Source: Oscillospiraceae bacterium
Lineage (GTDB): Bacteria; Bacillota; Clostridia; Oscillospirales; Oscillospiraceae
Direction: 5' to 3'
NCBI GenBank assembly: GCA_017524845.1
Contig: JAFXUU010000056.1
Span: forward strand, 31,096-95,095
DNA length: 64,000 nt
Part shown: positions 40,401 through 49,108 of the stretch, piece after piece
How the letters are laid out: each line of letters begins with the position of its first letter
Position numbering within the stretch: position 1 is the first letter of the stretch
Position numbers and translations under genes: made by a program
The notes under the pieces: generated by a model
The model's input: the letters and a program-made list of their open reading frames with translations, nothing else
What the model was told of the DNA's origin: nothing
Databases searched by the model: none

Positions 40401-41957
40401 ATGAGCAATATAAACCCTCGCTGGGGCAGCTGGGCCGCGCCGCCGGAGCCCCTGGACCCTGCGGACTTTGAAGAAACGCGGGAGACGGAGGTGCTGGTGA
40501 TCGGCGCCGGGATCGCCGGACTGAGCTGCGCCTACAGCGCCGCGGAGAGCGGCTGCGCCGTGACGGTGATGGAAAAGCTCCCTTCCTACCATGGCTTTGC
40601 CCACAACGTGGGCGTGGTGAACTCGAAGTTCATGCGCTCCCTGGGCATCGTCAACGACCCGGACGAGGTAGCCCGGGAGTGGATCAAGCGCTGCGGTAAC
40701 CGCTGTGACGAGCGGCTGGTGCGCCTCTTCGTGGATAAAAGCGAGGAAGCCATGGATTGGGCCCTGGATCTGGTGGAAAAGCCGGAATACGGCGGCGTGC
40801 GCATCAACCTCCAGGGGGCTGCCTATCAGGGGGAGACCTATAAGGAGCTCTACTCCGCCCACGTGTTTTACGACGGGCCCGTGGCCCGCTCCGGGAAGTT
40901 CGGCGGCCTCAACGAGCTTATGGAGCCCATGTACCGGGAATCCCTGAAGCTGGGGACGGACTACCTCTTCAATACCACCATGCTCCAGCTCCTCAAGGAG
41001 GACGGGCGGGTCGTCGGCGCCGCGGGGCGCACGAAGGAGGGAAAGCTGGTGGCCGTCCGGGCCTCCCGGGGCGTGCTCATCGCCACCGGCGGCATCGGCG
41101 GCAACGACGAGATGTGCGAGGATCTCTGCCCCATCGCCAACCGGGTGGCCGTGAAGGCCAACGTCCCCAAGGGCATCGACCTGGGGGAGGGCCACCGGGC
41201 CGCCCTTTGGGCCGGAGCCGCCTTTGAGGATGCGCCCTTCCCCACCATGATGCATCCCCAGGCCATCCGCCATTCCAACTACTGCTTCCTCTTCGTCACA
41301 CCCAAGGGTAAGCGCTTCATGAACGAGGACAGCTATCTCCAGGGCCGGAGCCTGGGCATCGTGAAGACCGGCTACAAATGGTGCTGGACGGTCTTCGATT
41401 CCGATTGGGCCCGGAAGGTGCCAGAGACTCTGAAATACGGCGGAGGCATCTACTGGGGGGAGAGCTTCGACTACGTGGGCGGCAAGCCCTTCGACGAGAC
41501 GGACGTGGCCCGGAAGATCGAGGCCAGCCTGGCTAACGGTTCCTCCGTCATGGCGGACACGCCCCGGGAGCTGGCGGAAAAAATGGGTGTGGACCCGGAC
41601 ACGTTCGAAAAGACCTTCAACGACTACAACGAATTCTGCCGCAAGGGCCACGACGACGAGTTCGGCAAGCGGCCGGAGCTGCTCATCCCGCTGGATAAGC
41701 CTCCCTTTATCGCGAGGAAATTCGGCGCGGCCCTCCTCTCCGTCTGCGGCGGCGTGAAGGTGGACGAGCGCTTCCGCGCCCTGGACGAGCACAATGAGCC
41801 CGTGCCCGGCCTCTACGTGCTGGGCAACGCCATGGCCGGGCGCTACGGGGTGGACTACCCCATGCTCCTGCCGGGCAACAGCACCGGCTCCGGTCTCACC
41901 TACGGCTACCTCCTGGGCCGGGCCTTCGGCCGGGAAAAAACAGAAGAGAAGCTCTGA
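40401..41957 (+). CDS. Fumarate-reductase-type flavoprotein (FAD-dependent alkene reductase)
   Basis: A 518-residue soluble flavoprotein of the succinate dehydrogenase/fumarate reductase flavoprotein superfamily, which includes urocanate and cinnamate/acrylate-type reductases and ketosteroid dehydrogenases. The FAD-binding motif is VLVIGAGIAGLSCAYSAAE; GVLIATGGIGGNDEM and the C-terminal PGLYVLGNAMAGRYGVDYP with LLPGNSTGSGLTYGYLLGR are typical. It lacks a heme domain and an FMN-attachment domain. ATG 40401 is chosen (GAAGGA 11 bases upstream); a GTG at 40392 is too close. It lies 33 bases after the frameshifted OYE gene; reduction of a conjugated C=C bond is a reasonable inference. Confidence 0.85.
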   Translation: MSNINPRWGSWAAPPEPLDPADFEETRETEVLVIGAGIAGLSCAYSAAESGCAVTVMEKLPSYHGFAHNVGVVNSKFMRSLGIVNDPDEVAREWIKRCGNRCDERLVRLFVDKSEEAMDWALDLVEKPEYGGVRINLQGAAYQGETYKELYSAHVFYDGPVARSGKFGGLNELMEPMYRESLKLGTDYLFNTTMLQLLKEDGRVVGAAGRTKEGKLVAVRASRGVLIATGGIGGNDEMCEDLCPIANRVAVKANVPKGIDLGEGHRAALWAGAAFEDAPFPTMMHPQAIRHSNYCFLFVTPKGKRFMNEDSYLQGRSLGIVKTGYKWCWTVFDSDWARKVPETLKYGGGIYWGESFDYVGGKPFDETDVARKIEASLANGSSVMADTPRELAEKMGVDPDTFEKTFNDYNEFCRKGHDDEFGKRPELLIPLDKPPFIARKFGAALLSVCGGVKVDERFRALDEHNEPVPGLYVLGNAMAGRYGVDYPMLLPGNSTGSGLTYGYLLGRAFGREKTEEKL

Positions 41958-41972
41958 GAAACGTGAAAAGCA

Positions 41973-42016
41973 CCCCGGGACCGATAGGCCGGTCCCGGGG
42001 CGCAGTCTGTTTTTTT
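41973..42016 (+). terminator. Terminator between convergent flavoenzyme genes
   Basis: CCCCGGGACC (41973-41982) and GGTCCCGGGG (41991-42000), then a run of seven T at 42010-42016. Confidence 0.8.
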
Positions 42017-43122
42017 CAGTTTTTCTCCAGAAGCTCCCTGAAATGGAATTCGTCCGCGCCCCGGGCCACCATGGCGGGGCACAGATGGTTGTGGATCGGA
42101 CCGAAGCCGCAGCCGCGGCAGCTCCGGCATTTCTCGTAGGGCTTCCCCTCCAGGATCGCCTCGGTGAAGGCGGGGTCCGCCAGGAGGCCGCAGGCCAGGT
42201 CCACGGTGTCGATCAGGTCGTTTTCCAGGAGATAGCGCACCTGCTCCGGCGTGCGGATGCCGTTGACCAGGGACACGGGGACAACGCCCCGGAACTTTTC
42301 GTGCATGCGCACCCCCAGGGAGGCGATTTTGTTGTAGGGAAGGCTCTCATCGTGGGGGACGTCCTCCAGCCCCGCGACGCCGCTGGACACCTGGAGATAG
42401 TCGCAGCCGGCCTTCACGTAGTACCCGGCGATCTCTGTGGCCTCCTCCACGGTGGGGTCGCAGCCGGAGACCCGGGCGGAGATGATAAACTCCTCCCCGC
42501 AGGCCTCCCGCACGGCCCGGATGATCTCGCAGCCGAAGCGGGCCTTCCCCTCGGGGGAGCCGCCGTATTCGTCCCCCCGTTTGTTCACGGCGGAGGCGAA
42601 ATCGTTGATGAGATAGCTGTGGCAGGCGTGGAGCTGCACCCCGTCGTAGCCCGCCTTTTTGGCCCGGACGGCGGCGTCCCGGAAGAGGCCGACAATGCGC
42701 CGGATGTCCTCCTTCGTGAGCTCGATCGCCTCCGTCTGCTTTCCCCAGGTCTCCCAGACCACCCTGCTGGGCGAGGTGAGCGGCCCGCAGGCGGGATGGG
42801 TGCCCAGGCCGCCGAAGTGCAGCTGGGGGACGACGAGAGCGCCATACGCATGGCAGCCCGCGGCGATGGCGGCGTGTCCGGGGATCTGCTCGTCGCACCA
42901 CAGGCCCAGCTGGGAGGGGGCCAGCCGCCCCTCCGGGGCGACGCAGGTGGCCTCCACGCAGATGAAGCTGCAGCCGTGCTGCGCCCGCTCGGCGTAATGG
43001 ACGGCGAAATCCTCCGTAGGGATCCCGTCCTCCCCGGCGATGAACTTCACCGTGGGGGCCATGGTGACGCGGTTCTTCGCCGTGCGCTTCCCGATGCGGA
43101 TGGGCATATCGGCAGTGATCAT
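42016..43122 (-). CDS. OYE-family NADH:flavin oxidoreductase with C-terminal cysteine cluster
   Basis: A 368-residue FMN-barrel protein of the Old Yellow Enzyme family. Blocks: MAPTVKFIAGEDG, QLHFGGLGTHPA, GYDGVQLHACHSYLINDFAS and NKRGDEYGGSPEGKARF, the last two holding the usual substrate-binding His and the DEYGGS motif. The C-terminus has CRSCRGCGFGPIHNHLC, four cysteines where the longer enzymes bind 4Fe-4S, but the FAD/NAD domain is missing, so a partner must supply electrons. Its ATG overlaps the stop of the DapA-like gene (ATGA); they are translationally coupled and probably act on successive intermediates. Confidence 0.88.
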   Translation of the reverse strand: MITADMPIRIGKRTAKNRVTMAPTVKFIAGEDGIPTEDFAVHYAERAQHGCSFICVEATCVAPEGRLAPSQLGLWCDEQIPGHAAIAAGCHAYGALVVPQLHFGGLGTHPACGPLTSPSRVVWETWGKQTEAIELTKEDIRRIVGLFRDAAVRAKKAGYDGVQLHACHSYLINDFASAVNKRGDEYGGSPEGKARFGCEIIRAVREACGEEFIISARVSGCDPTVEEATEIAGYYVKAGCDYLQVSSGVAGLEDVPHDESLPYNKIASLGVRMHEKFRGVVPVSLVNGIRTPEQVRYLLENDLIDTVDLACGLLADPAFTEAILEGKPYEKCRSCRGCGFGPIHNHLCPAMVARGADEFHFRELLEKN

Positions 43123-44024
43123 ATCTTTCGCTCCTTTCCAAGCAGGCCCTGCTCCCGCATCAGCCGGAAGAGCTGCTCCCTGTGGGCGTCCTCCATGGGC
43201 GTGAGGGGCATGCGCAGGTAGTTCTCGCACCAGCCCATGGCGGACATGGCGGCCTTGGCGGGGATGGGGTTCACCTCGCTGAAGAGGGCGTGGATCAGGG
43301 GCAGATACCGGAACTGCAGCGCTGCCGCCCCGGCGACGTCCCCCCGGAAGAAGAGGCGGCACATGCGGGCCGTCTCCGCCGGCATCAGGTTGGACAGCAC
43401 GGAGATGACCCCCTTACCTCCCAGGGAGAGGATGGGGAGGATCTGATCGTCGTTGCCGGAATAGAGATCCAGCTTACCGTCCACCAGGGCGGCGGTGCTG
43501 ACGATCTTCGAAATGTCGCCGTTCGCCTCCTTGATGCCCGCGATGTTGCCGTGGTCCGCCAGGCGGGCATAGGTTTCCGGCTCGATATTCACCCCGGTGC
43601 GGCTGGGGACGTTGTAGAGGATGAGGGGCTTCGTCACCGCGTCGGCGATCATGCTGTACATTTTCACCAGCCCGTTCTGCGTGGCCTTGATATAATAGGG
43701 CGTCACCACCAGGAGGGCGTCGGCCCCCACCTCGCAGGCATATTTGCTCATGCTGATGGAAACGCTCGTTTCGTTGGAGCCGGTGCCCGCCACCATGGGC
43801 ACCCGGCCCGCGATGCGCTCGGCGCTGTAGCGCAGGACCTCCTTATGCTCCGGAATGGAGAGGGTCTTGCCCTCCCCGGTGCTGCCCGCGATGACCAGCG
43901 CGTCGATTCCCTGCTCGATCTGCCAGTCGATCAGTCTGCCCAGGGCCTCATAGTCCACGCCCGCAGCCGTGGTGGGCGTGATCAGCGCCGTGGCCGCGCC
44001 GGTAAAGATCGGTTTTCTTGCCAT
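43119..44024 (-). CDS. DapA-family class I aldolase/synthase
   Basis: A 301-residue TIM-barrel protein of the dihydrodipicolinate synthase / N-acetylneuraminate lyase superfamily. It has VTPYY with the catalytic Tyr, YNVPSRTG, and the Schiff-base Lys in AGIKEANGD. The usual GTTGE motif reads GSTGEG. The length and motifs fit DapA, the first enzyme of lysine synthesis, but the coupling to an OYE and its place in the flavoenzyme island suggest a catabolic aldolase or hydratase-aldolase acting on pyruvate adducts. GGGAGGATG near the ATG supports the start at 44024. Confidence 0.85.
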   Translation of the reverse strand: MARKPIFTGAATALITPTTAAGVDYEALGRLIDWQIEQGIDALVIAGSTGEGKTLSIPEHKEVLRYSAERIAGRVPMVAGTGSNETSVSISMSKYACEVGADALLVVTPYYIKATQNGLVKMYSMIADAVTKPLILYNVPSRTGVNIEPETYARLADHGNIAGIKEANGDISKIVSTAALVDGKLDLYSGNDDQILPILSLGGKGVISVLSNLMPAETARMCRLFFRGDVAGAAALQFRYLPLIHALFSEVNPIPAKAAMSAMGWCENYLRMPLTPMEDAHREQLFRLMREQGLLGKERKI

Positions 44025-44086
44025 GATGCATCCTCCCTGCGCAGGTTCTTTCCGTCCCTGGGGACGCCCTGCGCGCTCCGATTCCC

Positions 44087-44115
44087 ATTATACCCCAGTC
44101 CGCCGGGGATTTCCA
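44087..44115 (-). promoter_or_regulatory. Promoter of the DapA-like/OYE operon
   Basis: Minus strand: TGGAAA (44110-44115), 17 bases, consensus TATAAT (44087-44092). Confidence 0.65.
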
Positions 44116-44127
44116 CCCCTCCCGCCG

Positions 44128-45528
44128 TCAGGCCCGGAGGCGGGGCGGCTTCCAGCCCTCCTTGGCCTTCAGGCCCTCCTCCGTGACAGGCTTGATCCAC
44201 TTCCCCCCGAAGAGGTGGACCTGCATCAGCACATAGCGGATGGGCTCGTCCACGTAGCAGCAGAGGAAGATCAGCAGCGTCGGCCCGTGCCGCACCATAC
44301 CGGTGAGCCACACCAGGGGCAGCACCAGGACCCACATGAACACGATCTCCAGCACCGTGCCGTAGGAGGCGTCCCCGGCGGCGCGGAAGGTGTCGTTCTG
44401 GGTCCAGTTGCCCATGCGGATGAAGCCGGCTGCGGCGTAGATGCCCACGAAGCCGAAGGCGATGCGGAAGCTCTCCCCCTCCAGGCCCATGAGGCGCAGG
44501 ATGGGGGAATGGAGGGCCACGATGCACAGCCCCACCAGCCCGATGAAGCATTGGCAGAGATACACCAGCCGCCAGGCCCGGGTATAGGCGAGGTCCAGCT
44601 TCCCCGCGCCCACCTCCTTCCCCACCAGGATGGAGGCCGCGTTGGAGAAGCCCGCGAAGAAGCCGATGATGAGCCCCTCCAGGGTGCGGAAGACAGCGAG
44701 GGCGGCGATGGCCTCCTCGGGCTGACGGCCCAGGACGACGTTGATCACCATGTTGCCCACGCCGATGAGGAGCTCGTTCATAATGATGGGGAAGCACTTG
44801 CGGAAGTATTCCTTCAGCAGCGGAGCGTCCCAGCGGAAATGCCGCCGGACCGCCAGGAGATAAGGGTGGCCCCCGGCCTTCGCCAGGAGCACCACGACAC
44901 AGATGCTCACGCCCTGGGCGATCACCGTGGCCAGGGCCGCGCCCCGCACCCCCATGGCCGGGAGGCCCAGGCGGCCGAAGATCAGCACATAGTTCAGGCT
45001 CACGTTCACCAGCACGGAGACGATGGACCCGTAGAGGGGGATGCGCACCCGCTCCGTGCAGCGCAGGAGGGTGGCCATGGCCATGGAGAGCACCATGAGG
45101 GGATAGTTGAAGCCCACGATGCGCAGGTATTTCACCCCCGTCTCCTGCAGGGCCGCCTTGTCTGTGTACAGGCGCATGACCGCGCCGGGGAACACCGTCG
45201 CCAGCACGAAAAAGGCGAGGGCCACGGTCATCATGCAGGAGAGGGTCAGTCCGTAGGCACGGTTGATTCCGTCGTCGTCCTTCGCGCCCCAGTATTGGGA
45301 GATGAAGAGCATCCCGCCCCCGATGAAGCCCCAGTAGCAGCTGAACATCAGGGAGGAGAACTGGGCGCAGAGACCCACGGCTCCCAGCTCCGTCTGTCCC
45401 AGGGATGCGATCATGACGGTGTCCACCATGGAGCCCGTGGTGGTGAGCAGATTCTGCAGGGCCACCGGGATGGCGATCACGGCCACCCGGCGGAGGAAAT
45501 CCCGCCAATCGAAGCCTTTAGTGCGCAT
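44128..45528 (-). CDS. MATE family multidrug/metabolite exporter
   Basis: A 466-residue, 12-helix membrane protein of the MATE (NorM/DinF-like) family, which exports organic cations or metabolites in exchange for sodium or protons. The start of the family domain is plain (IAIPVALQNLLTTTGSMVDTVMI, GQTELGAVGLC), and the internal twofold repeat is seen around residues 230-250 (FRKCFPIIMNELLIGVGNMV). ATG at 45528 follows AGGAGGCT; the longer frame upstream is Arg/Pro-rich and has no ribosome site. It is upstream of the DapA-like operon on the same strand and may export a pathway product or a toxic phenolic. Confidence 0.9.
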   Translation of the reverse strand: MRTKGFDWRDFLRRVAVIAIPVALQNLLTTTGSMVDTVMIASLGQTELGAVGLCAQFSSLMFSCYWGFIGGGMLFISQYWGAKDDDGINRAYGLTLSCMMTVALAFFVLATVFPGAVMRLYTDKAALQETGVKYLRIVGFNYPLMVLSMAMATLLRCTERVRIPLYGSIVSVLVNVSLNYVLIFGRLGLPAMGVRGAALATVIAQGVSICVVVLLAKAGGHPYLLAVRRHFRWDAPLLKEYFRKCFPIIMNELLIGVGNMVINVVLGRQPEEAIAALAVFRTLEGLIIGFFAGFSNAASILVGKEVGAGKLDLAYTRAWRLVYLCQCFIGLVGLCIVALHSPILRLMGLEGESFRIAFGFVGIYAAAGFIRMGNWTQNDTFRAAGDASYGTVLEIVFMWVLVLPLVWLTGMVRHGPTLLIFLCCYVDEPIRYVLMQVHLFGGKWIKPVTEEGLKAKEGWKPPRLRA

Positions 45529-45540
45529 AAAGCCTCCTGT

Positions 45541-45789
45541 GTCCTGATTTGCCGGAATGACGGGCATCGCCGCTGCGCGGCGTTGTCCGCAGATTCCGGT
45601 TCCGGCAAAGCGTCCGGACGCTCCTCTGATTTGCGTTTTGGCTGCGTCTGCGGGCGGGGGAGCTGGACCCCTCCACCGCCTTCGGGGCTTCCCCTCCCCT
45701 TTCAGGGCAGCCGGCATCCGCCGTCCCGTGCAGGGCGGATGCCTGAGGGGTTCCTCCGTCGTCAGGGAGCATTCACTGCCGCCTGCTGC
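45541..45789. other. Intergenic region with degenerate short inverted repeats
   Basis: About 250 bases. It holds a short GC-rich hairpin near 45567-45580 (CGCCGCTGCGCGGCG) and a stretch at about 45670-45715 (CCTTCGGGGCTTCCCC...) that looks like a decayed relative of the intergenic repeat at 54236. No promoter or gene is convincing. Confidence 0.35.
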
Positions 45790-48279
45790 TCATTGCTTTC
45801 TGGTCACGCCCTCGCCGTATACGGTGGTCCAGTCGTCCCGCATGGAGACGGGGATCCAGCCGTATTCTCCGCAGAGGGAGCGCATCTGCTCCGCCTTGGC
45901 GCTGCTGCCGTTCTCCCTGATAAGATCGTCGCAGCAGAGCATGAAGGCCAGGCTCCGGCAGGGGTTGGCGCTGGTCACGTATTCCGCCATGCTGCTGTCC
46001 CCCGTGCTGTTGCCGAAGGAGAGCACCGGCTGCTGGCCGATCTCCTGGGCGATCACGGCGACCTTGTTCATTTTCAGGTTCTTGACGACGAACTCACCCC
46101 CCAGAATCAGCTCGTCCCCCTCGGAGAAGACGTAGTCCAGGCCGTCGGTATCCTGCTGATTGCTGGAAACGAGGGTCTCGTCGGAGCCGATGATCTGCCG
46201 CCGGGGGATATGGAGCAGGCTGTCCTCCAGGAGGCCCCGGACGATGAGCCGGTCGGTGCCGCTGACGACGTAGACCGCGAAGCCGCTGGCCTGTAGGTAT
46301 TCCACCACCTGCACCATGGGGCGGTAGAAAGCTTCGCCCCGGGTCATGCCCTCGTAGCCGGGGGCGGGCCGGTCCCGGAAGGCCCGGACGTAAGCCTCGA
46401 ATTCCGCCACGGTCATCCCCGCGAAGGCGGAGGCCACGGCCCTGCCGTGGTCCAGCTCCAGGCCCGCGGGGGCGACGCTCGTGGCGATGTATTCGTCGAT
46501 CTTATCCGCCGTCTCCCGCTCGAAGTCCGAGGCAAGGTCCCGGTAATCCGGGTCCTCCTTCACCCGCCAGCGTAGCAGGCAGTAATCGAAATAGACCGGA
46601 TCCGTTTCACAGAACAGGGTCCCGTCCAGGTCGAACACGGCAATGCGGTCCTCCGGGGGGATGTAATCGGGCCCCGCCGGGTCGGTGACGGCCTCCACGA
46701 AGGAGACCAGGGCGGTTTTTGCTTCCCCCTCCCGCCACAGGGAGAGAGGGCCGGGCCGCACGAGCCCATCGAAGCGCCGCAGGAGGACCGCCGCCTCAGC
46801 GCGGGTGAGCTGTCCCCGAGGGTCGAAGCTTCCCTCCGCCGCTTCCTCCAGCAGCCCGGCGGACAGGGCCCAGGCCACGGCGGGGAGGGCTTCCGCCCCG
46901 ATGTCCCCGGCGTCGGCAAAGGAGCGGGCCTCCGCCGCCCCGCCGGCACCCGCCGCCGGACGTCCGGCGCAGCGCCAGAGGAGGAGCGCCGTTTCCTCCC
47001 GGCTGAGAGCCTCATCCGGCGCGAAGGCGCCGCCGGGCTCCGTCAGCCCCGAGGCCGCGGCCCAACGGGCCGCAGCACCGTACCAGGCGTCCGCAGGCAC
47101 GTCCTCATAGGCCGCCTCCGCCGCAGGCGCGCCGGAGAGCCGCCAGAGCACCGTGACGAGCTGGGCGCGGGTGAGAGCCAGGTCGGGGCTGAAGACCGCG
47201 GCTCCCGTGCCGTTCATGAGACCCCGGTCATAGACGTATTTCACCGCCTCGGCCTGACCTTCGTCGGCGGGAAGGTCCTTGAAGGGGACGCCGCTGAAAT
47301 AGGCTGCCGTGCGGTCGGCCACGTTCCGGCGCAGGTTCGTGAAGAAGAACATGTAGTCGTAAACGTGATACGCGCCTTCGGGGAAAACGTCCAGCGCCGG
47401 GGGATAGTCCTCCGGAAGGACGTCGGTGGTCACCAGCTGGCCCCGATCGCCGACGTAGGCACCGCAGAGGCCTGGGACCGGCTCCGCGCCCGTGCCCATG
47501 ACGGCCCCCAGGTTCAGGCTCCGGTCCGCCGGGGTCCCGTCGGTCCGCCAGTTCAGGGGGTTTATGGCGTACACGGTCACGCCCTCGGGGATGATGATGG
47601 TGCCCGTCACGCCCTCAGCCTCACAGTCGAAACTGACGACGACGCCGGTATCCGTCTCTCCCCGGGCGGGAACGATCTGGGGGCAGCGGGCCGTGAGCTC
47701 CTCCGTGAAGCCCCAGCCGACGGCGTAGACCGCCACCAGCCTCTGCCGCAGGGCCGCCGCCTCCGCGCCCTCGCCGTAGTATTCCTCCAGGAGCTTCAGG
47801 CACATCTGGGAGCCCTGGGAGAAGCCCGCCAGGATGATGGGGCGGCCGCCGTTCTCATGGTCGAGATACCAGCGGAAGGCGGCGGAAACGTCCAGATAGG
47901 CGTTGGCCTCCGCCCGCGCCCGCTCCGGCTCGGAGAGGGCATAGGCGTTGATGGACATCTGCCGGTAGTAGGGGGAGAAGAGCCGCCCCGTGTCGGCGTA
48001 GATGCCCTCCTCCATGTCCAGGGCGCTGATGAAGCGGCCCTTGAGCTTGTCGTTCAGGTCCAGGGCGTTAGAGTAGCTCCGGGTGTCCACGGTGGGGCAG
48101 ATCAGGAACACGTCCACGCGCCGGTCCTCCCCCAGGCCGAAGTAGGCCCAGTTGGCGGCGTCGTCGTAGTCCAGGGGCTGCGTCAGAAGCTCCACGCCCT
48201 CCTCGCCCTCGGCAAGGGCCGGAAGGGCGAGGGAGCAGAGCAACAGCAGGACCAGCAGCAGCGATACGGTCTTTTTCAC
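45790..48279 (-). CDS. Secreted DUF3089 lipase-like / SLH / HAD phosphatase fusion
   Basis: An 829-residue secreted protein with an unusual domain order. A signal peptide (residues 1-23, ends ALPALA) is followed by a DUF3089 alpha/beta-hydrolase domain (about 30-325, nucleophile elbow GFSQGS, Ser154). Three SLH repeats cover about 330-505 (FKDLPAD, YEDVPADAWY, RSFADAGDI). From about residue 545 comes an HAD-type phosphatase with motif I VFDLDGTLF (Asp550, Asp552), motif II VVSGTD and motif III/IV SFGNSTGDSSM. SLH repeats bind pyruvylated wall polymers, so both enzymes would be held at the cell surface. It is cotranscribed 21 bases after the esterase 48301. Confidence 0.85.
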   Translation of the reverse strand: MKKTVSLLLVLLLLCSLALPALAEGEEGVELLTQPLDYDDAANWAYFGLGEDRRVDVFLICPTVDTRSYSNALDLNDKLKGRFISALDMEEGIYADTGRLFSPYYRQMSINAYALSEPERARAEANAYLDVSAAFRWYLDHENGGRPIILAGFSQGSQMCLKLLEEYYGEGAEAAALRQRLVAVYAVGWGFTEELTARCPQIVPARGETDTGVVVSFDCEAEGVTGTIIIPEGVTVYAINPLNWRTDGTPADRSLNLGAVMGTGAEPVPGLCGAYVGDRGQLVTTDVLPEDYPPALDVFPEGAYHVYDYMFFFTNLRRNVADRTAAYFSGVPFKDLPADEGQAEAVKYVYDRGLMNGTGAAVFSPDLALTRAQLVTVLWRLSGAPAAEAAYEDVPADAWYGAAARWAAASGLTEPGGAFAPDEALSREETALLLWRCAGRPAAGAGGAAEARSFADAGDIGAEALPAVAWALSAGLLEEAAEGSFDPRGQLTRAEAAVLLRRFDGLVRPGPLSLWREGEAKTALVSFVEAVTDPAGPDYIPPEDRIAVFDLDGTLFCETDPVYFDYCLLRWRVKEDPDYRDLASDFERETADKIDEYIATSVAPAGLELDHGRAVASAFAGMTVAEFEAYVRAFRDRPAPGYEGMTRGEAFYRPMVQVVEYLQASGFAVYVVSGTDRLIVRGLLEDSLLHIPRRQIIGSDETLVSSNQQDTDGLDYVFSEGDELILGGEFVVKNLKMNKVAVIAQEIGQQPVLSFGNSTGDSSMAEYVTSANPCRSLAFMLCCDDLIRENGSSAKAEQMRSLCGEYGWIPVSMRDDWTTVYGEGVTRKQ

Positions 48280-48300
48280 GGGAGAGTCACCCTTTCTTCG

Positions 48301-49023
48301 TTATCGGACTTCACCCCAATGCTCCCGCAGCCAGCGGACGGCGAGAGGGAACCATTGGGCGAAGCTGGCGTTCACCAGCGCGGGATCGCCGCCGGCAGTC
48401 AGGGCCGTGCCCAGGGAAAGGGCGTGGCCCCCATGCCGGAAGATGTGCAGCTCGTATTCGACCCCCGCGGCCTCCAGGGCCCGGACGAAGGCCAGGGGAT
48501 GCGCCGGGGGGACCACCGGATCGTCCCGGGTGGAAAATAGGAAGGTGGGCGGCGTCCGCCCGTCCGTCCGCTCCGGGATGTCCGGGCATTCCAGGGCCCG
48601 CCGTTCGCTGTGGAGGATGCCGGGGTAGCCCAGCAGCAGGAGGTCCGGGCGCTCCGGTCCGTGGGTCGCCGCGGCGGCGGCCAGGTGGCCCCCCGCGGAG
48701 AAGCCCAGCAGGGCAAGACGGCCCTTCTGAAGCCCCAGCGCCTCCCCCCGTTCCCGCAGCGTCCGAAGGGCTTCGGCGCAGTCCGCCATCGGGTCGGCCA
48801 TGACGGCGTCCGGCTTTTTGTCCAGGGTGGTATAGTCCAGCACGAAGGCGGCGTACCCCTCCGCGAGAAAGGCAAGGGCCACGGGCTCCCCCTCTCGCCG
48901 GGCGCAGACGCGGAAGCCGCCCCCGGGGGCGATGAGGATCGCCGGCACCGCCGGGCCGCCGGGCTCCGGGAGATATCCCCGGAGGGACGCGAACGCCCCC
49001 AGGGGGATCTGAATGAGCTTCAT
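48301..49023 (-). CDS. Alpha/beta hydrolase, esterase
   Basis: A 240-residue esterase of the BD-FAE/dienelactone-hydrolase-like type: the oxyanion region is LIAPGGGFRVC, the nucleophile elbow GFSAGG, and the late STRDDPVVPPAHP and RHGGHALSL supply the probable Asp and His. No signal peptide, so it is intracellular, unlike its operon partner. GAGGAGG precedes the ATG. The -10 box of its promoter lies inside a large inverted repeat. Confidence 0.85.
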   Translation of the reverse strand: MKLIQIPLGAFASLRGYLPEPGGPAVPAILIAPGGGFRVCARREGEPVALAFLAEGYAAFVLDYTTLDKKPDAVMADPMADCAEALRTLRERGEALGLQKGRLALLGFSAGGHLAAAAATHGPERPDLLLLGYPGILHSERRALECPDIPERTDGRTPPTFLFSTRDDPVVPPAHPLAFVRALEAAGVEYELHIFRHGGHALSLGTALTAGGDPALVNASFAQWFPLAVRWLREHWGEVR

Positions 49024-49027
49024 GGAA

Positions 49028-49075
49028 AGCGCCTCCTCTGTACAGCTTCCACTATACAGGGGAGGCGCTTTTTTT
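49028..49075. other. Inverted repeat spanning promoter and ribosome site; plus-strand terminator shape
   Basis: AGCGCCTCC (49028-49036) pairs with GGAGGCGCT (49061-49069), with an inner TGTACAG/CTATACA-like pairing. On the plus strand it ends in T7 and would stop antisense transcription; on the minus strand it contains the ribosome site of gene 48301. Confidence 0.6.
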
Positions 49076-49079
49076 GCAA
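49051..49079 (-). promoter_or_regulatory. Promoter of the esterase-fusion protein operon
   Basis: Minus strand: TTGCAA (49074-49079), 17 bases, TATAGT (49051-49056). Confidence 0.6.
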
Positions 49080-49108
49080 TCGGAATTTGGGCTGGGGGCG
49101 GGTGCCGC

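Noticed and set aside
43119-44024. DapA-like gene as the lysine-pathway dapA
   Set aside because: Not excluded, but the coupling to an OYE and distance from lysC and other dap genes make a catabolic lyase at least as likely, so no gene symbol is given.
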